A stretch of DNA of 64,000 nt from Quillaja saponaria (GCA_029379385.1 CM055605.1:13551001-13615000); one strand, 5' to 3'. Shown: positions 32,183 to 44,643, counted from the first letter of the stretch. Numbers and translations: made by a program. The notes: generated by a model not told the origin, from the letters alone.

Positions 32183-35100
32183 ATGCAGAAATCACGTAGA
32201 GCTTTTCTGCAAAGAAGAGCTGTGGAGAAGGCTACAACAAGTGGAAGTAATCACTTGTATAAGGTTTCTTTGTCATTGGTGTTTGTTCTTTGGGGGCTTG
32301 TGTTCCTCTTTAGTTTATGGATCAGTCGTGGTCACAGTTACAAAGGTATGCTTTGAATTAGACTATTTATTCTGCATTGTTTTCATTTCCATTACAAGCT
32401 ATTGCTGAAGATTGAAAGTTTAAGAGGTATTTGAGCAATAACCTATTGAGTAATTTTTTGATTGGTATTGAATATGTGGAAGAATTGGGATGGCCTTCTT
32501 CTGTCTACTGATATCTGATAAGTGATAGTTCTTTTGATCATAAGCTTCATCCCACTCACATGCTTGCTGTGAGTGTGAGTAGTTTAAATCATTCCTTTCC
32601 TTTCTATCTTATTTTTAGACTGGCAGCCTACATTATTCTGACAGTGTTACTTTGAAGCATATGACCTGGCCTTACATCACATGTCTAATTAAACCTTTTG
32701 AAGGATTGTTTTGCCTTTTCCTGTAGAACTGCGTCAATGAATCAGTTACTGCATTTCCGTGATTATTGACATGTGATGTACTGAGTATTGTGAGACCAGG
32801 AGGGAGTTCATAAGTTTAATTTATGTTTGGCCATGAGTAGGGTCACTCAAACATCAAATCTTTCTTGAAAATGCAGTCCAACAAAAACTCCTTTGCATGA
32901 CTGTATAATGTCATGTTTTTTCTGCTACCTCAGGAAATATGCATGAAGAAGCAGAGATAACCTGTTTCCTCCTGGCATTAGTGTAGCTGTAATTGTAAAC
33001 ATTGTAGCTACTTACTTACCAAATCTCGTTCTGTCTAAGAAACACTGGATGCCAAGGAATTTGATATCTTATGCTATACAGATGACAATGAGAGCAAACT
33101 GATACATGCTGAAAGAATACGATCGTGCTGTGAGACTTGATAATAATTACAAAATGTTATTAAACCTTTAGGATCAAATTCTATATGTCTCGTCCAAACT
33201 TGTTTCTAATTTCTAAACAATTGCTATGGACATTTAGTTTTTCCTAGAACTTGTGGCAGGCATCCTCTTAAATCTCTACAGGTATCATCTTCATATTTGT
33301 TGATTTAGACCAAGAAATCTGCGTAGAAGTGGTTTCATGATGGACTCTAGGCTTCTTATCCTCTCCTTTGTACTCTCTTCTATTAATAATATATTTTTCT
33401 GCAAAAAAGAGGTCTGCGCTCTTCTTGTTGGGATATCTTTTCTTGCGGCTATTTTACTTTTTCTTGTGTGATTGGGTGAATGCATACTTCTTTAGAATGA
33501 GCCCATCTTTGATCTTGCTGTTGAAAATTCAACTTTTGTTTTCTTGTATGTAACTTCTTTTAATAATCTCATTCCCTCCTTATGATCTAGATGTTTCTGA
33601 AGAACTTCCTGCTGGGATATTGAATTGGGATGAAGCAAAGATCAGACAGGATAAGAACTCTGATGCTACAGATAAACATACAAAAATAACTGATCCTTGT
33701 CAGCCTTTTGAGGCTTTGTGCACTAGTGATGTTAATAGTGAGTTGCTTTCTGTTGAAGCGAATACAAAAACCATTGCACCTGATGTTAATACAAATCATG
33801 CCCCTCCCTTTGGACAGCAACATGAAGTCAAGAGCACTGGGTCTGCTTCAAAAACAGAAAATGATGCTCAAAAAGCTGATCACTTCTCTCATTCTGTTCC
33901 TCTTGGTCTTGAAGAATTCAAGAGCAGAGCATTTAGTTCAAAAGTTAAGACTGGAACTGGTTCACCTGGAAACGTAGTACATAGACTGGAACCTGGCGGG
34001 GAAGAATACAACTATGCTTCAGCATCAAAGGGGGCAAAGGTTTTGGCTTCTAACAAGGAAGCCAAAGGTGCTTCTAACATCTTAAGTAGAGACAAAGATA
34101 AGTATCTTCGGAACCCATGTTCGGTGGAAGAAAAGTTTGTCATTATAGAGCTTTCAGAAGAAACCTTAGTGGATACGATAGAGATAGCTAATTTGGAGCA
34201 TTATTCTTCTAATTTAAGAGATTTTGAGCTCCTGGGCAGTTCAGTTTATCCAACAGATGTTTGGGTCAGCCTCGGAAATTTTACTGCTGCAAATGTGAAG
34301 CATTTGCAGAGGTTTGTCCTTCAGGAGCCGAAATGGGTGAGATACCTGAGGTTGAATATTCAAAAGCACTATGGTTCAGAATTTTATTGCACGCTCAGTG
34401 TTGTTGAAGTTTATGGTGTGGACGCTGTTGAGCGAATGCTGGAGGATTTGATATATGCTCAAGATAATCCCTTTGTGTCTGGGGAAGGTACTAATGACAA
34501 GAGGCCAGTGTCCTCCTTGCCAAATCATACTGGTGGTGAAGATATGCATCAAAATACCAACAATGAAATGAATTCCAACCTTGAAGTAGGAAGCTCTACT
34601 ATGAACGATGAGACTGTAAATAATAATGTGCCCGATCCAGTTGAAGAAATACGCCAACAAGTTGGGAGGTTGCCTGGGGACACTGCTCTCAAGATCCTAA
34701 TGCAAAAAGTTCGCTCCCTGGATATAAATTTATTTGTTTTAGAGCGGTACTTGGAGGAATTAAATTCTAGATATACAAACGTATTCAAAGAATATAACAA
34801 AGATGTAGGAGAGAAAGATCTACTTCTACAAAAGATCAGAGCGGACATTAGGAGTGTCCTTGATCGCCAGGAAGTTATTGTATGTGAACATTTTAGCTAT
34901 GTTGCTTTTGTCATTTATCTATTGATTATGACTCTAATTTCACTCAGTTTTGAAAATGGGTGTTTTTCCATTACAGGCTAAAGATGCTGATAATCTTATT
35001 TCTTGGAAGTCCTTTGTTTCATTGCAGTTGGATAATCTAGTCAGGGACAATTCTATTCTCAGGTGAAACTTCATTCTGCATTCCTATAGTTGTACTTTTC

Positions 35101-36716
35101 TTTCTGAAGTTTATAGTATGATGAAGCAGCATTGTCTGCAGATTCACATCTGTTGGTAGGAAAACATGCAAGGCATAATTTCCATATGTTTTTTGCTTCC
35201 CCTGTTCTATAATTTCTCGTTCACAAGCGGTCAAAAGCACCATCTTCTCTTCCAACTACATCTAGTAGGTTTTGCTATTTTAATAGTTTCAAAATAACCT
35301 AAAATTATCAATTTCAAACTATATGTCTATTGTAGGCCTCTCAATCTCTCCTTTCCCTCTCCACCCCTCTTGAACAATGATAAATGGGTTTCAATCTCTA
35401 CAGCAGTTTCCTCTTGGATTAGTGTTAATAAATGTGGCTGAAATGTCTCCTTCCTGTTTTGTAATCTTTTTCCCATCTCTGTTTCTGAGGTCATTTAATA
35501 TTCACTTGGAAGTAATTATGGCCTGAAACAGATAACTTCCTCTTCAGTAGTGAAGCAGGCTGCTGTTGATCTTGGATGAATTTCTATACACAGTGCGAAT
35601 TTGCTCTAAATAGAATTCTTACGCTGTAATTAGTTTTTCACGTTAAAGAAGAGTAAGATGTTCTAGTAAGCAAGAAATGAGAGTGATGGTTACAAGAAAC
35701 AAGTCGAAGATATTTCGGTGGAAGATTTAGCTAACTCCGATTTCAAAATAGAATTAGGTACAGCTGAATATTGCCTCTTTCGGTCTTTTTGTGAAAAGAA
35801 GGCTGAGCAGGATTTGATTGTTTCTAATAAGAGGGATCATGGTGCCAACTAAAGCCTTATCTGGATGAAAAGCTGTGTAGTCTGTTCTTTAAATTCTTTC
35901 TACAAATTCTCTTTTTCCTTTTAGCATTTTCTTATTTGGAGAGAGGGGGGGGGGGGGGGGGGGGGGGGGGCGGGTTTGGTGTTGAAGAGAGAGAGGTATG
36001 TTTCAAGGTTGGAGTCTAAATTATGGGTTATTTCAAAATTATTAAGATACCCTTCACCTATTTCAAGTGTGCGGAGGATGGATTCTCTAGGATGTATTCA
36101 ATTTATCTATGATCAAGAAAGAAGAATATGATATCAACAATACCAGTACAATACGGTGCTTGAATTATATAATTGAGATGTATATAAGCCTCATAAAACT
36201 CTTGGCATTTTCTGAAGTTGAGATGATTGTGATTATAAAGGAGAATGGAGATATTGATGGCTCAAAGAAGGAAAGAATAAATAAATCTTTACTTTGGTAG
36301 GAACCCTTGCTGTTGGTTGTTTTTTCTTATTATGAGAAGATATTCTGATAATTTATTGCTTGCCAACATAATAATGTTAACCTAAAATTTGGTTTCATAC
36401 AGCTGTTTTGGTTCAATATTTGTTTGAGATGTCTGTATGTTGGTGCTAAATGGTGTTGTTTATATGCAGATCTGAGGTTGAAAAGGTCCAGGAAAATCAG
36501 GCAGCTCTGGAGAATAAGGGTATTGTAGTTTTCATGATCTGTTTGGTATTTTTGTTGTTAGCTAGTGTGCGGCTATTATTAGATATAGCAATGAGTGTTT
36601 ATAAAATACTTAGTTTTGATAGAACTGCAAAGTCCGGGAAATTTTGTCCGGGTAGCTGTTCCTGGCTTTTCTTGTTGTGCAGCTGTAGTATCATTATTTT
36701 GATTCTATCCTTGTAA
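32183..36716 (+). CDS. Mid-SUN domain protein (SUN3/SUN4 type), four coding exons
   Basis: Nuclear envelope/ER protein of the plant mid-SUN class, whose Arabidopsis members SUN3 and SUN4 act in nuclear shape, ER-nuclear envelope organisation and seed development. Exons: 32183-32345, 33591-34879, 34977-35062, 36470-36716. All joins keep frame and use GT-AG, giving 594 residues, the usual length. ATG 32183 starts [16 protein letters not shown], the conserved family start. One transmembrane segment follows ([19 protein letters not shown], about residues 30-50). The SUN domain is at about 175-335 ([59 protein letters not shown]). A conserved [10 protein letters not shown] and a coiled coil (about 425-510) come next. 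Two C-terminal membrane segments (about 530-553 and 578-594) end at LILSL. No stops or frame breaks; it appears functional. Confidence 0.92.
32346..33590 (+). other. Intron 1 of the SUN gene
   Basis: Begins GTATGC at 32346 after phase-1 exon 1 and ends TGATCTAG at 33590. The codon G|AT (Asp) is completed in exon 2. Short open frames inside have no recognisable motif. Confidence 0.8.
35063..36469 (+). other. Intron 3 of the SUN gene
   Basis: Begins GTGAAACT and ends TTATATGCAG at 36469. The AG|A codon (Arg) spans the junction. It contains a run of 26 G (35945-35970) and no recognisable gene. Confidence 0.8.
35945..35970. repeat. Poly-G run of 26
   Basis: Uninterrupted G(26), then C and GGG, inside intron 3 of the SUN gene. 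Such runs are unstable in replication and error-prone in sequencing, so the true length may differ. Confidence 0.9.
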
Positions 36717-37639
36717 ATTTTCTCTTACCCTCAACTGGTTGTCTAGCTTGTGTTAAACACTTGTATACCATAAAAACAAAAGTTACAATTTTTGAAATCA
36801 AATTGTTGGACTTTGTTTGATCTCTGATTTGATACCTTCATTTAGAGGAACTACTGAACTTTATTCCTTCTATCACATCTTTACCAAAATTTCTCAAGCC
36901 AAGACTCAATTAGGGGTGTGTGGAAAAGCTATCTAAAAGAACTTGTTTATTTTTATCAGCCATCGATGATCAAGTTTCGATGGTCAAGCATTGGTACAAA
37001 TATACAACAATCAGATCTGACTACTCGGAATTCTGAAGGATAATTTGAATTCAAATCTGATTTAGGCAGGATAAGTTTAGGTAAAATAACATCTATTTTT
37101 CTCTAATACTTAATCTGATTCTAAAAGTATTTTTCTCTGTCTCACAATTCTCAAAACGTTTGCGATGTTTCCTTTAGTCAAATATCATTAGTATATTAAA
37201 TAAAAATTATTAACAATTTTTGATAAAGAAAGAAAAAGTCTTTTTCTCACTCATTTCATGCATAAATTCTTCAACTATTCTATCATGCATCATTTATTTC
37301 ACTCATTTTTTTCTTCTTCTCAATTATGAAATTACAGTTTATGATAATTTGGGCATTTTAAAAAATTAAATAAAATTATTAAATTATATTTTCTTACTAA
37401 ATTTATGAACGATGTACAAGAAATTTGACCATATTGATAATGTGCTTAATTATTTCTATATTTGTTTGAGCTAGATGAATGAGAGAATGAGACTACAAAA
37501 TATTTTTGGAGTGAAATTGACAAAAATAATAACATTTTAGGAATAATAGATGTTGTTACATTTTCTTTTTGCCAATTTAGGACAAATGTGGAATAAATAG
37601 ATTATATTTTAAATTATATCATCAATTTTTGTCTACAAT
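36717..37639. other. SUN gene 3' flank and AT-rich intergenic
   Basis: The first few hundred bases should hold the SUN 3'-UTR; no decisive polyadenylation signal was chosen. The rest is AT-rich with no gene, repeat or RNA that I recognise. Confidence 0.5.
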
Positions 37640-38420
37640 GCGAATAGTGCTAAATTGAGAGAAAAAATTACAAATGTTTTGAAAACTGTGAGATGAAATT
37701 AATTAAAAAAGTAACAAATAATATAAACATTACAAAGTACACACAACATGAATATTTTATTAAAGTAAATAAGACATTAGATAAATTATTTACATAGAAT
37801 AATGAAGTCACAAAAATGAGATCACAAAAGCTCACAAAGAAAACTTCTCGTAAAGTAGAAAATGTTACAATAAGCAATGCCTTCTGTAGCGAAGAGGGCT
37901 CATTTAAATAGAAAAAGAACATATGAAATAGACAAACAACTTTAAAAAGTAGATTTCTAAAGGATAAAGGTAACTAAAGCAGGTGCCTTATTGATAAGGC
38001 ATTCAAATCTGTATGGGCACGTGTCTTTAATAGGTTGAAGTCGATTCACCAGCAAAGTATTCTTACTTTAATAAAATTACCAACATTATTAGGGATGAGT
38101 CCTTTCTAAAAAATCTTCAGCTCCTTCATCCTCCGAGTCTTGAGAATCTTGAAAATAAGTTAAATCATCTTGACTGATATTATTAAAACCATTATCTTCA
38201 AGGATTTTTAATAATTCCTTTTGAATATTATCTTTTGAGGAAGAGGCTACTAAACCTTTAACCATATCTAAAACCTACTTACTATCAACTGTATAAGGTT
38301 TAGAAGATGGTGCAATCTTAGAATTCCCAATTTTTATTGCTATTAAAATTTCCCTTAAAATTAGAAAAAATAACTCACTATTTTATTTAGAAAAATTAAT
38401 TTTATAATGGTATTCTTAAA
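37640..38420 (-). mobile_element. EPRV fragment E1: intergenic region and ORF2 acidic tail
   Basis: Minus-strand fragment. Reading from 38420 down it gives the ORF2 C-terminal part. This includes the equivalents of the KVLDMVKGL, ASSFKDD and acidic DEGAEDF stretches, with substitutions and stops. Then come the GAATCGACTTCAACC equivalent of the region before the promoter and a TATA-like TTCTATTTAAAT near 37900. It is more divergent from copies A-D than they are from each other. The left edge is hard to place (37640-37900). Confidence 0.65.
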
Positions 38421-41235
38421 ATATGATATTTTAGAGAAAAAATTTTCTCTATGAACTTAGGAACAAATGTCAAAATAGAAAGAATAGGGAAGAAAGAATT
38501 AAGCTAAGAGTTTGATTTGGTCTAAGAATGGAAATAGGGGCTGGGCCTAGACCCATTTGTTATCCAAATAGTGGACCTATTTTGTGCCAAATATAATTTA
38601 GGCATATACTTGACCAGGACCACAATATACCAGAACCAACCCACCAACCCAGGTATAACAATAAAGATAAAAGTGAAAATAAATGCTATTATGCATCCAT
38701 GTGGACGACTCTAAGATTATTCTGAATTAGGAAATGAGTTTTATGTGTTTACGAAATATTTTTCTATGGAGACCAACCAAGATGACTTGGCTAACTTCAC
38801 AACTCTTGATTCCCACGTTCAAACAATTTGGCTTAGAAAGAGACTCTGTTTCTTAGACAATGGGTTCCTACGATAATAAAGAAAGCTCCTAGTGGTTTGG
38901 TACAATTAGAATGTAACTATTGGGCATGAATTTATAAAGGGAAGAGATAAATAAGTGCAATAAAGCATATAAAGAAATATTGTAAATAAGACATGTAAAG
39001 AAAGACTGTAAATAAAGTAATAAAGGCTGAATGTAAAATAAGAATTGAATTGAATTGAGGTTGGATTGTTGTTGTTTGACATTGGGGTGTTTTATAATTG
39101 ATAACTCCAGTCATATTTATATAAGAAAAACTAGTCATTAATCGACTAAGCCTATTTGTCATGTTCTCTCTTAACTTTCTAACCAAGTATCCACTAATTT
39201 AGGAATATAGCTAACAATCAAAGTGGGTCACAGTACCTGTCAGCTAACTTGCCTAGATTTTTAGCAACTGATTTCTACCTCAGCTAGTCCAAATAACGAT
39301 TTTTTGGTGCCTCGTATCTCTATCATGCCTTAGAAATAGGAACTACCATTAAAAGTGGTCTAAGTGCACCAGATTTCTTTTGACTAGGTCTAACTCAGCA
39401 GATCCAATAGCTCCCCTCAAATGACTGACTCAATTTTGGTTTAATGAGTCCATAAGCCCAATAAGTGTTTAGGTTTGTTGAAAGACCAAATTTGAACCAG
39501 TTTGAATAGGCGTTATCTTTATCTCCACCTTTGAATTGTTTCCAACAACTCTATCCTTTCAGTTAAGATCCTAACCGAAAATCCCTATTTTAAAGAGATT
39601 TGAAATCATACCATTATCCTTCATTATTTTTTGAATAAAAACATTGGATATGACTCGATTTTGATAATTAAGTGGCCTATTAAACTGTTCTTAACCCAAT
39701 TAATATAATTTGAATTAAGCCCAAACTCAGTTAGCCGACCCAGTCCATTAGCCGAGTTAGGCTCAGCTGATCAAAAATCATCAAATAAGCCCAAATGAAT
39801 TCGGCCCATACCTTGCATATTTTTTGGTCATATTTTTTGATGTTAACTTTGCCCCCTACATCATTTAGGTATGAGTGCATGAAATATCTGAATCGATGCA
39901 TCATATCCCTTTTTCAAATTCGAATTCTCAGCTACATTAATGAATAAGCAGCCAATAAATTCCATTCACCAGCTTTTTCTTTTTCCAAGGGATGAAGCAG
40001 ATCTCTTCAATCTTTGATTTGAATTCAAATTTCATGCTAAACTTGGCTTCTTTCTAATTGGATGGCTTGAATAATTGCTTTTCACCTTGCATCTTCTATT
40101 TGCTTCCAAATTCTCCAAGCTAACCTGGCTTCTTTCTAATTGGATGACTTGAAGAATTACTTTTCACCTTGCATCTTCTATTTGCTTCCAAATTCTCCAA
40201 GCTTCCTTCTCTAAACCTCGAATTCACTGCCTCTGTTATTTGCTTCCATGGCCTCTATATGGAAACCTTCAAAGAAACCCCTAGAGGTATCAAAATTGGA
40301 AATGTTAGGATACTTACTCGACAGTCTTCACACACCCCACTGGTCCTTGCTCTTGTAGTAAAATCTAAAAGATCGCTAGCCGAACCTAAGCCTTCGGCTA
40401 AGGTATTTTGTGAACAATCTTATTTCGATTGCTTAACGAATCGGCCAACTGATTAATTTTCTTTGTTTTTGTAGAAAAAGAAACTTAAGACTCATGCACC
40501 TAAATTTGCCAAGATTCTTAGAACTCCAAAAGTGGCACCTCTAACTGCTTTTTCTTTGGCTGCATCCCCTGTGATCTCTGATGAAGTTCTTAACAAGTAT
40601 TTTAAATATCCAACCCCTTTTTCTAGCCTCAAAATAAGAGACACCTCTCTTATTTCTATGCATATGGAATTTGTTGAAAACCATATTTTGAAAGATTTTC
40701 TTTCTAATCCCAAAATAGTTGAAGCCCTTAAATTGTCGATGTACAAGATGGTTATATTTGCTGATACTTTTTAGCGTCTCCCTTTATGAAGGCGGTCTTT
40801 AACCAAATGGCCGTGTTTTTCAACAATATTGCCTTTACTTACAAAGTCAACAAATAGCGAAAAGGGACCAGCATTTCTCATCTAAAGCAACCAGTCGATC
40901 TTGAGGCTAGAAAGAGCACCTTTCAAACTTAGGATGAAGCTATTAAGAAGGATCAGCAAGAGAATCTTCTTGAAGAGGCTATGATTACAAATAAATTGGA
41001 GGATTTCAATAGAGAGCTTGCTTGGATTAAATTGAAATTTCTTCTCTCTAGCCTCAGCTAAAGTCGATATTGGCTAAGCTCAAAACCTATATGGAAGTTA
41101 GAATTCACTTATACAACAAAAGCACTTCCCTGGATTTTGAAATTGCTTATCTGATGCAAAAAAAGACCCTTTTGGAAAATGATTCCAAGTACTGGTGAAG
41201 TTGGTTTAACTAAAGCAGAGAAATCAAGGGCTCAA
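38421..41235. other. Unassigned sequence between EPRV fragments E1 and E2
   Basis: About 2.8 kb with no family I recognise. Two neighbouring frames (40169-40456 and 40532-40774) look more coding-like than the rest, for example YFKYPTPFSSLKIRDTSLIS. A run of charged codons follows to about 41180 (EARKSTFQT, AIKKDQQENLLEEAM) that could be the end of a worn coiled-coil protein, possibly transposon-derived. No start, domain or intron structure supports calling a gene. Confidence 0.4.
40036..40202. repeat. Tandem duplication, 82-83-bp unit
   Basis: GGCTTCTTTCTAATTGGATG occurs at 40045 and again at 40127. Each is followed by the same CTTTTCACCTTGCATCTTCT and TTGCTTCCAAATTCTCCAAG text. The copies differ at only a few bases. 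Confidence 0.88.
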
Positions 41236-42290
41236 CTGAAGCAAATGTTACAAGATTTCCATTTTCTTGTTTTACTAAATTAAGATTTCTTGTTTAGAAA
41301 TTTTAGACAAATGAAAACCTCACCAACTAAGTAACTGACCAGTAAATTCACTTATTATGACTAGGGCTATTTCTCTGTCATTATTTCAATTTGACCTACA
41401 TACTACTGCATACATAAGCATATGTTTTGTGGTTTGAAGAAACTGATATTCTGCTAAACCATTTATTTTCCACTTAACTATAGACTTTCCATCAAACTGG
41501 ACCTTATCCTGTATTGCATTATCTTCATATTGAAGATAAAAGGGTGAAGGCCTAAGGTAATACATCTTTGATAGTGCAATGGGCATTGTTTTATTCCAAC
41601 GAAATTTATTAACTTCTAGAAATGAATCTTTTTTAAAAGATTCTAAGTTATTTTGACCAAGCATATTAACACTTTTCTTTTTTGACAAGTTTAATTTTGT
41701 AACCTGTTTACTAATTCATTCACAAGGTTTTTATCATTAATTTTTTATTCTTTTCTGAATTTTAGATTTATTCCAAGAGGGGACTTCATCATTATAGGAT
41801 TTATTTTTGGAGTTTCTTTTTAAAAGACCATGAAGTTTGTGAAAATATCTGTTGAGAAGATTTTTCTTGCATAAGGAAATTTTCTATCCTAAAAGATTGC
41901 TTTCCTAGAGATTGGAGAAACAGATTTGTATAATTTTTCTGGTTGGATATTTCAACCAAAGCACTAGATGTAGATGCTTCTTTTGGTATGGCAGAGTAAG
42001 GATTTACCAAAATTTCTCTTTTTGATTTTTTAATAGAAAAGGAGGACTCTGGAGGTGTATGGCTGAAATGTTTTTTCCCTCTCTTGTAAGGAAATTTTGA
42101 TAAGTAGCTTCTAACACGTTTAAAAACTGACGAGTCTCAAAATAAGGCCACTCTTTTTAATGGTACCTAAACACTCTTTCTAGCCAGTTAAAGAACCTTG
42201 GTTTTTTAAGGAATTTTCTATATATTGCTTATGCATCGAAATCCAATAATTTCTTTCCTTTTTACTAAAACAGTGTAAAACCATTTGTGA
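41236..42290 (-). mobile_element. EPRV fragment E2: coat-protein region
   Basis: Minus-strand fragment of the viral coat protein, from KWFYT (about 42280) to the equivalent of ISKQEI (about 41240). It includes VEISNQKNYTNLFLQSLGKQ, KMYYLRPSPFYLQYEDNAIQ and DKVQFDGKSIVKWKINGLAEY (the first 20 residues are enough to recognise it). Open pieces are 42010-41801 and 41688-41386, with stops and frame changes between. It has the same orientation as E1 and lies 5' to it in viral order, so the two may be one insertion missing protease-to-ORF2 and holding foreign sequence between. Confidence 0.8.
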
Positions 42291-43775
42291 TAGAGAGTAT
42301 ACTTTTTTAGCATCCTAAGTCTTTGTGAGGTCCAACTGGTCATCATCTCGCCATGAGGTGAACCATTTCGAGTAACTCCCTTAAATAACAAGCACAAAAC
42401 ATTCCTACCTAAGCCTACACACAACCATATATTCACATACCACTTAGGAATAAAATATCAATTCTCCACCCCCAATACATGAAACTTGCCTACCCAGTTT
42501 CAGTAATAGCCACCATCCCATTAGTTAAAGCAAATAACCCTAGTAATATAAGTGAAAAAGACATGAAAATATTGAAAAGAAATATTTATTGATTAATCAA
42601 CTTTGCGAGCAGAATAATTCTTGCCATATCCTTCATTTTATTAAGAATGTAGTAAAATAAATCAGAAGTTTCAATAGAAAAAGATTCACTTTTAATAAGA
42701 CTGATTAGACCAGCAAAAAAAATAAAATTCTGAAGAGTTAGAGTTTAGCAGAGAATGAAGAACCAATTTGATGTCTTTTGGCATTATTATCATTATTATC
42801 ATTATTATTATTTTGGCATTTTCCGACAAAGTAAGGACTATAAACACATCTATTGCAATCGCAGAAAGAAAATCTAAACTATAAACTATTTTCATTATTA
42901 TGCATGAAAAATTAAAATCCTATCCTCTACTTAGCTCCGAAAAAAGAACTAAGTAATAGCACATCCTAAAAAAATTCCCTTCCAGAACATAGCAATCGTA
43001 AGGCCTACAGCTCCATTTAAATCATTAAAAAATTGGGATGAAAGAACTCAAAACTCAAACTGTAAAAAAAAATGGCTTCTTTCCTAAATCTTAAGTACTT
43101 TTGTTGTTTTCATAGAAGAAATTGCTATTATGAACTAGGAAACAAGACTAAGCTTGTTGTTCAAAAATACAATTGGTTAGTTATTAAATTTTTTCTCAGT
43201 TAAATGTAGAAGGATTTACCATGTACTGAAAAAACACTCTTTTAGAATCCAAATGCAAGGATGTTCATTGAAGTTTGAATCATGCCTGCATTTTCCAATT
43301 TAGCTTCCATTCTATTTCTTTCTTCTTGATTTATCAAGGAATAGTCAAACCCAGTAATTTAGCGTCCATTCTATCCCTTTAACATAATAACCTCTAGGGA
43401 GGCAATGTCTAGTGCAAATACTAGATGACACATGAATTAAACAGGTATAAAACAAGAATCTTTTTGAGAAAGTAAATGATCAGATCAACTGAAACATGCC
43501 TAACCCACAAACAAAAATTAGGAAATGATGACATCACTCTGGAAGATCCAAAAACCAAATGCAAAGTAAGATTGAGCCTCTCAGGTCAATAGGATTCAAT
43601 GATCATATAATAATACCCCAAAAACCAAGTCAGAGTCACATAAACACTAGATTTTTTTATAAAAAAAGACTAATTTATACAACTTGAATAATAATACGGT
43701 AATTATATCCAAATTTAAAGTTAATCGCACCTCTAAACTATAAATCATCGTCTACTATCAATCCATTTCAGTAAC
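42291..43775. other. Intergenic, no gene recognised
   Basis: AT-rich sequence with a short ATT/ATC microsatellite (42782-42813, CATTATTAT units). No coding region, transposon end or RNA gene was recognised on either strand. Confidence 0.5.
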
Positions 43776-44130
43776 TCAGCGAGAATGCTGAACTATGGCC
43801 CTTCCAATAGAGTTGATCCATTCCTCCTTCTCCTTCTCGCTATCGGTGATGAAGTACATCGTGGCATTGCTGGTGGAGAGTTCGAAGGCACAGGGTTTGT
43901 GCATAATGTCCTTGGTGCCCTTAACAGTGAGGCAAATACCCACTGGGATGACGCCTCATGGTGTGGAAGAGCGGGTGACATCATGGGAATCCTTGAACCA
44001 AAAGAGCTTACCTTGTTTAAGGATGAACCAGTGTCGATGCTAGGTCTTAATGAAATTGCCTTGTTTGGTGAGCCACCTTGAACGTTCCGGGTTGGACTAG
44101 AGTTCGATTCTTTGGCACTCGTTTATTTGT
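43776..44130 (-). pseudogene. Pseudogene of a PH1-type pleckstrin-homology protein
   Basis: Read on the minus strand, one frame gives SNPERSRWLTKQGNFIKT, HWFILKQGKLFWFKDS, GVIPVGICLTVKGTKDIM, CAFELSTSNATMYFITDSEK and EWINSIGRAIVQHSR. This is the order and spacing of the small plant PH-domain protein PH1, a phosphoinositide-binding protein of about 145 residues. The frame is broken by TAG at 44099-44097 (where the family has Trp), TAG at 44042-44040 and TGA at 43958-43956. It ends at TGA 43778-43776 just after the QHSR stretch, before the family's C-terminus. No intron is visible in the retained part. It lies next to a CACTA-like end, so a captured gene fragment and a processed pseudogene are both possible. 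Confidence 0.8.
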
Positions 44131-44329
44131 CAATGCTTCCTCAAAGGGTGAAGACCGTCGGCTAGGGATTTGAAAAATAATTTGGAAATGAAGAGCTAAT
44201 GGACTTTGGGCTTCAGATCTAGAGATCCAGACCGTTGCTGCAACATGAAGGATAGTGGTGGCAAAAGAATTGTAGAGACGATCTATTAGGTATGGTTTGA
44301 AAAGTTTTGGGATTTGAGAAAAGGACTTT

Positions 44330-44643
44330 TGTAATTCTTTAAAACAAAAGACTATCTAAGACGAACCTGGGCCGTCTCTGATAATAAAACTCATTATTCA
44401 AAATGGGAAGAGTTATCGAGATGGTTCAAGGCCATCTTCGATAAATTTACGAAAATTTTTATAAAATTTGTAATATTAAATTTTATTTACAACGGCACCT
44501 TTTGTCATAGATAAGTATAAGACTGTCCCATGTAATATTATCTAGGATAGAATTATCCATGACACTTCCTAATTATTGTGTATAACCATATCTGAGACAG
44601 ACTTATCCAAGGGCTGTCTCAGATAAACTCATTTCTAATAGTG
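44330..44643. mobile_element. CACTA (En/Spm)-like transposon end
   Basis: Ends in CATTTCTAATAGTG at 44643; reversed this is CACTATTAGAAATG, a typical CACTA terminal repeat start. Behind it are subterminal inverted words TCTGAGACAG (44591-44600) and CTGTCTCAGA (44614-44623), with related ones near 44355-44380 and 44430. Immediately outside, at 44644, an Athila/Tat LTR fragment begins. The other end was not found. No transposase is present in the visible part. Confidence 0.65.

Noticed and set aside
34376..34848. Two minus-strand frames of 94 and 99 codons
   Set aside because: Antisense shadows of SUN exon 2.
43640..43660. AACACTAGATTTTT as the second CACTA end
   Set aside because: It shares only CACTA with the 44643 end; the following bases do not match CACTATTAGAAATG.
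43785..44081. 98-codon plus-strand frame
   Set aside because: It is the antisense shadow of the PH1-like pseudogene; the minus strand gives the recognisable protein.
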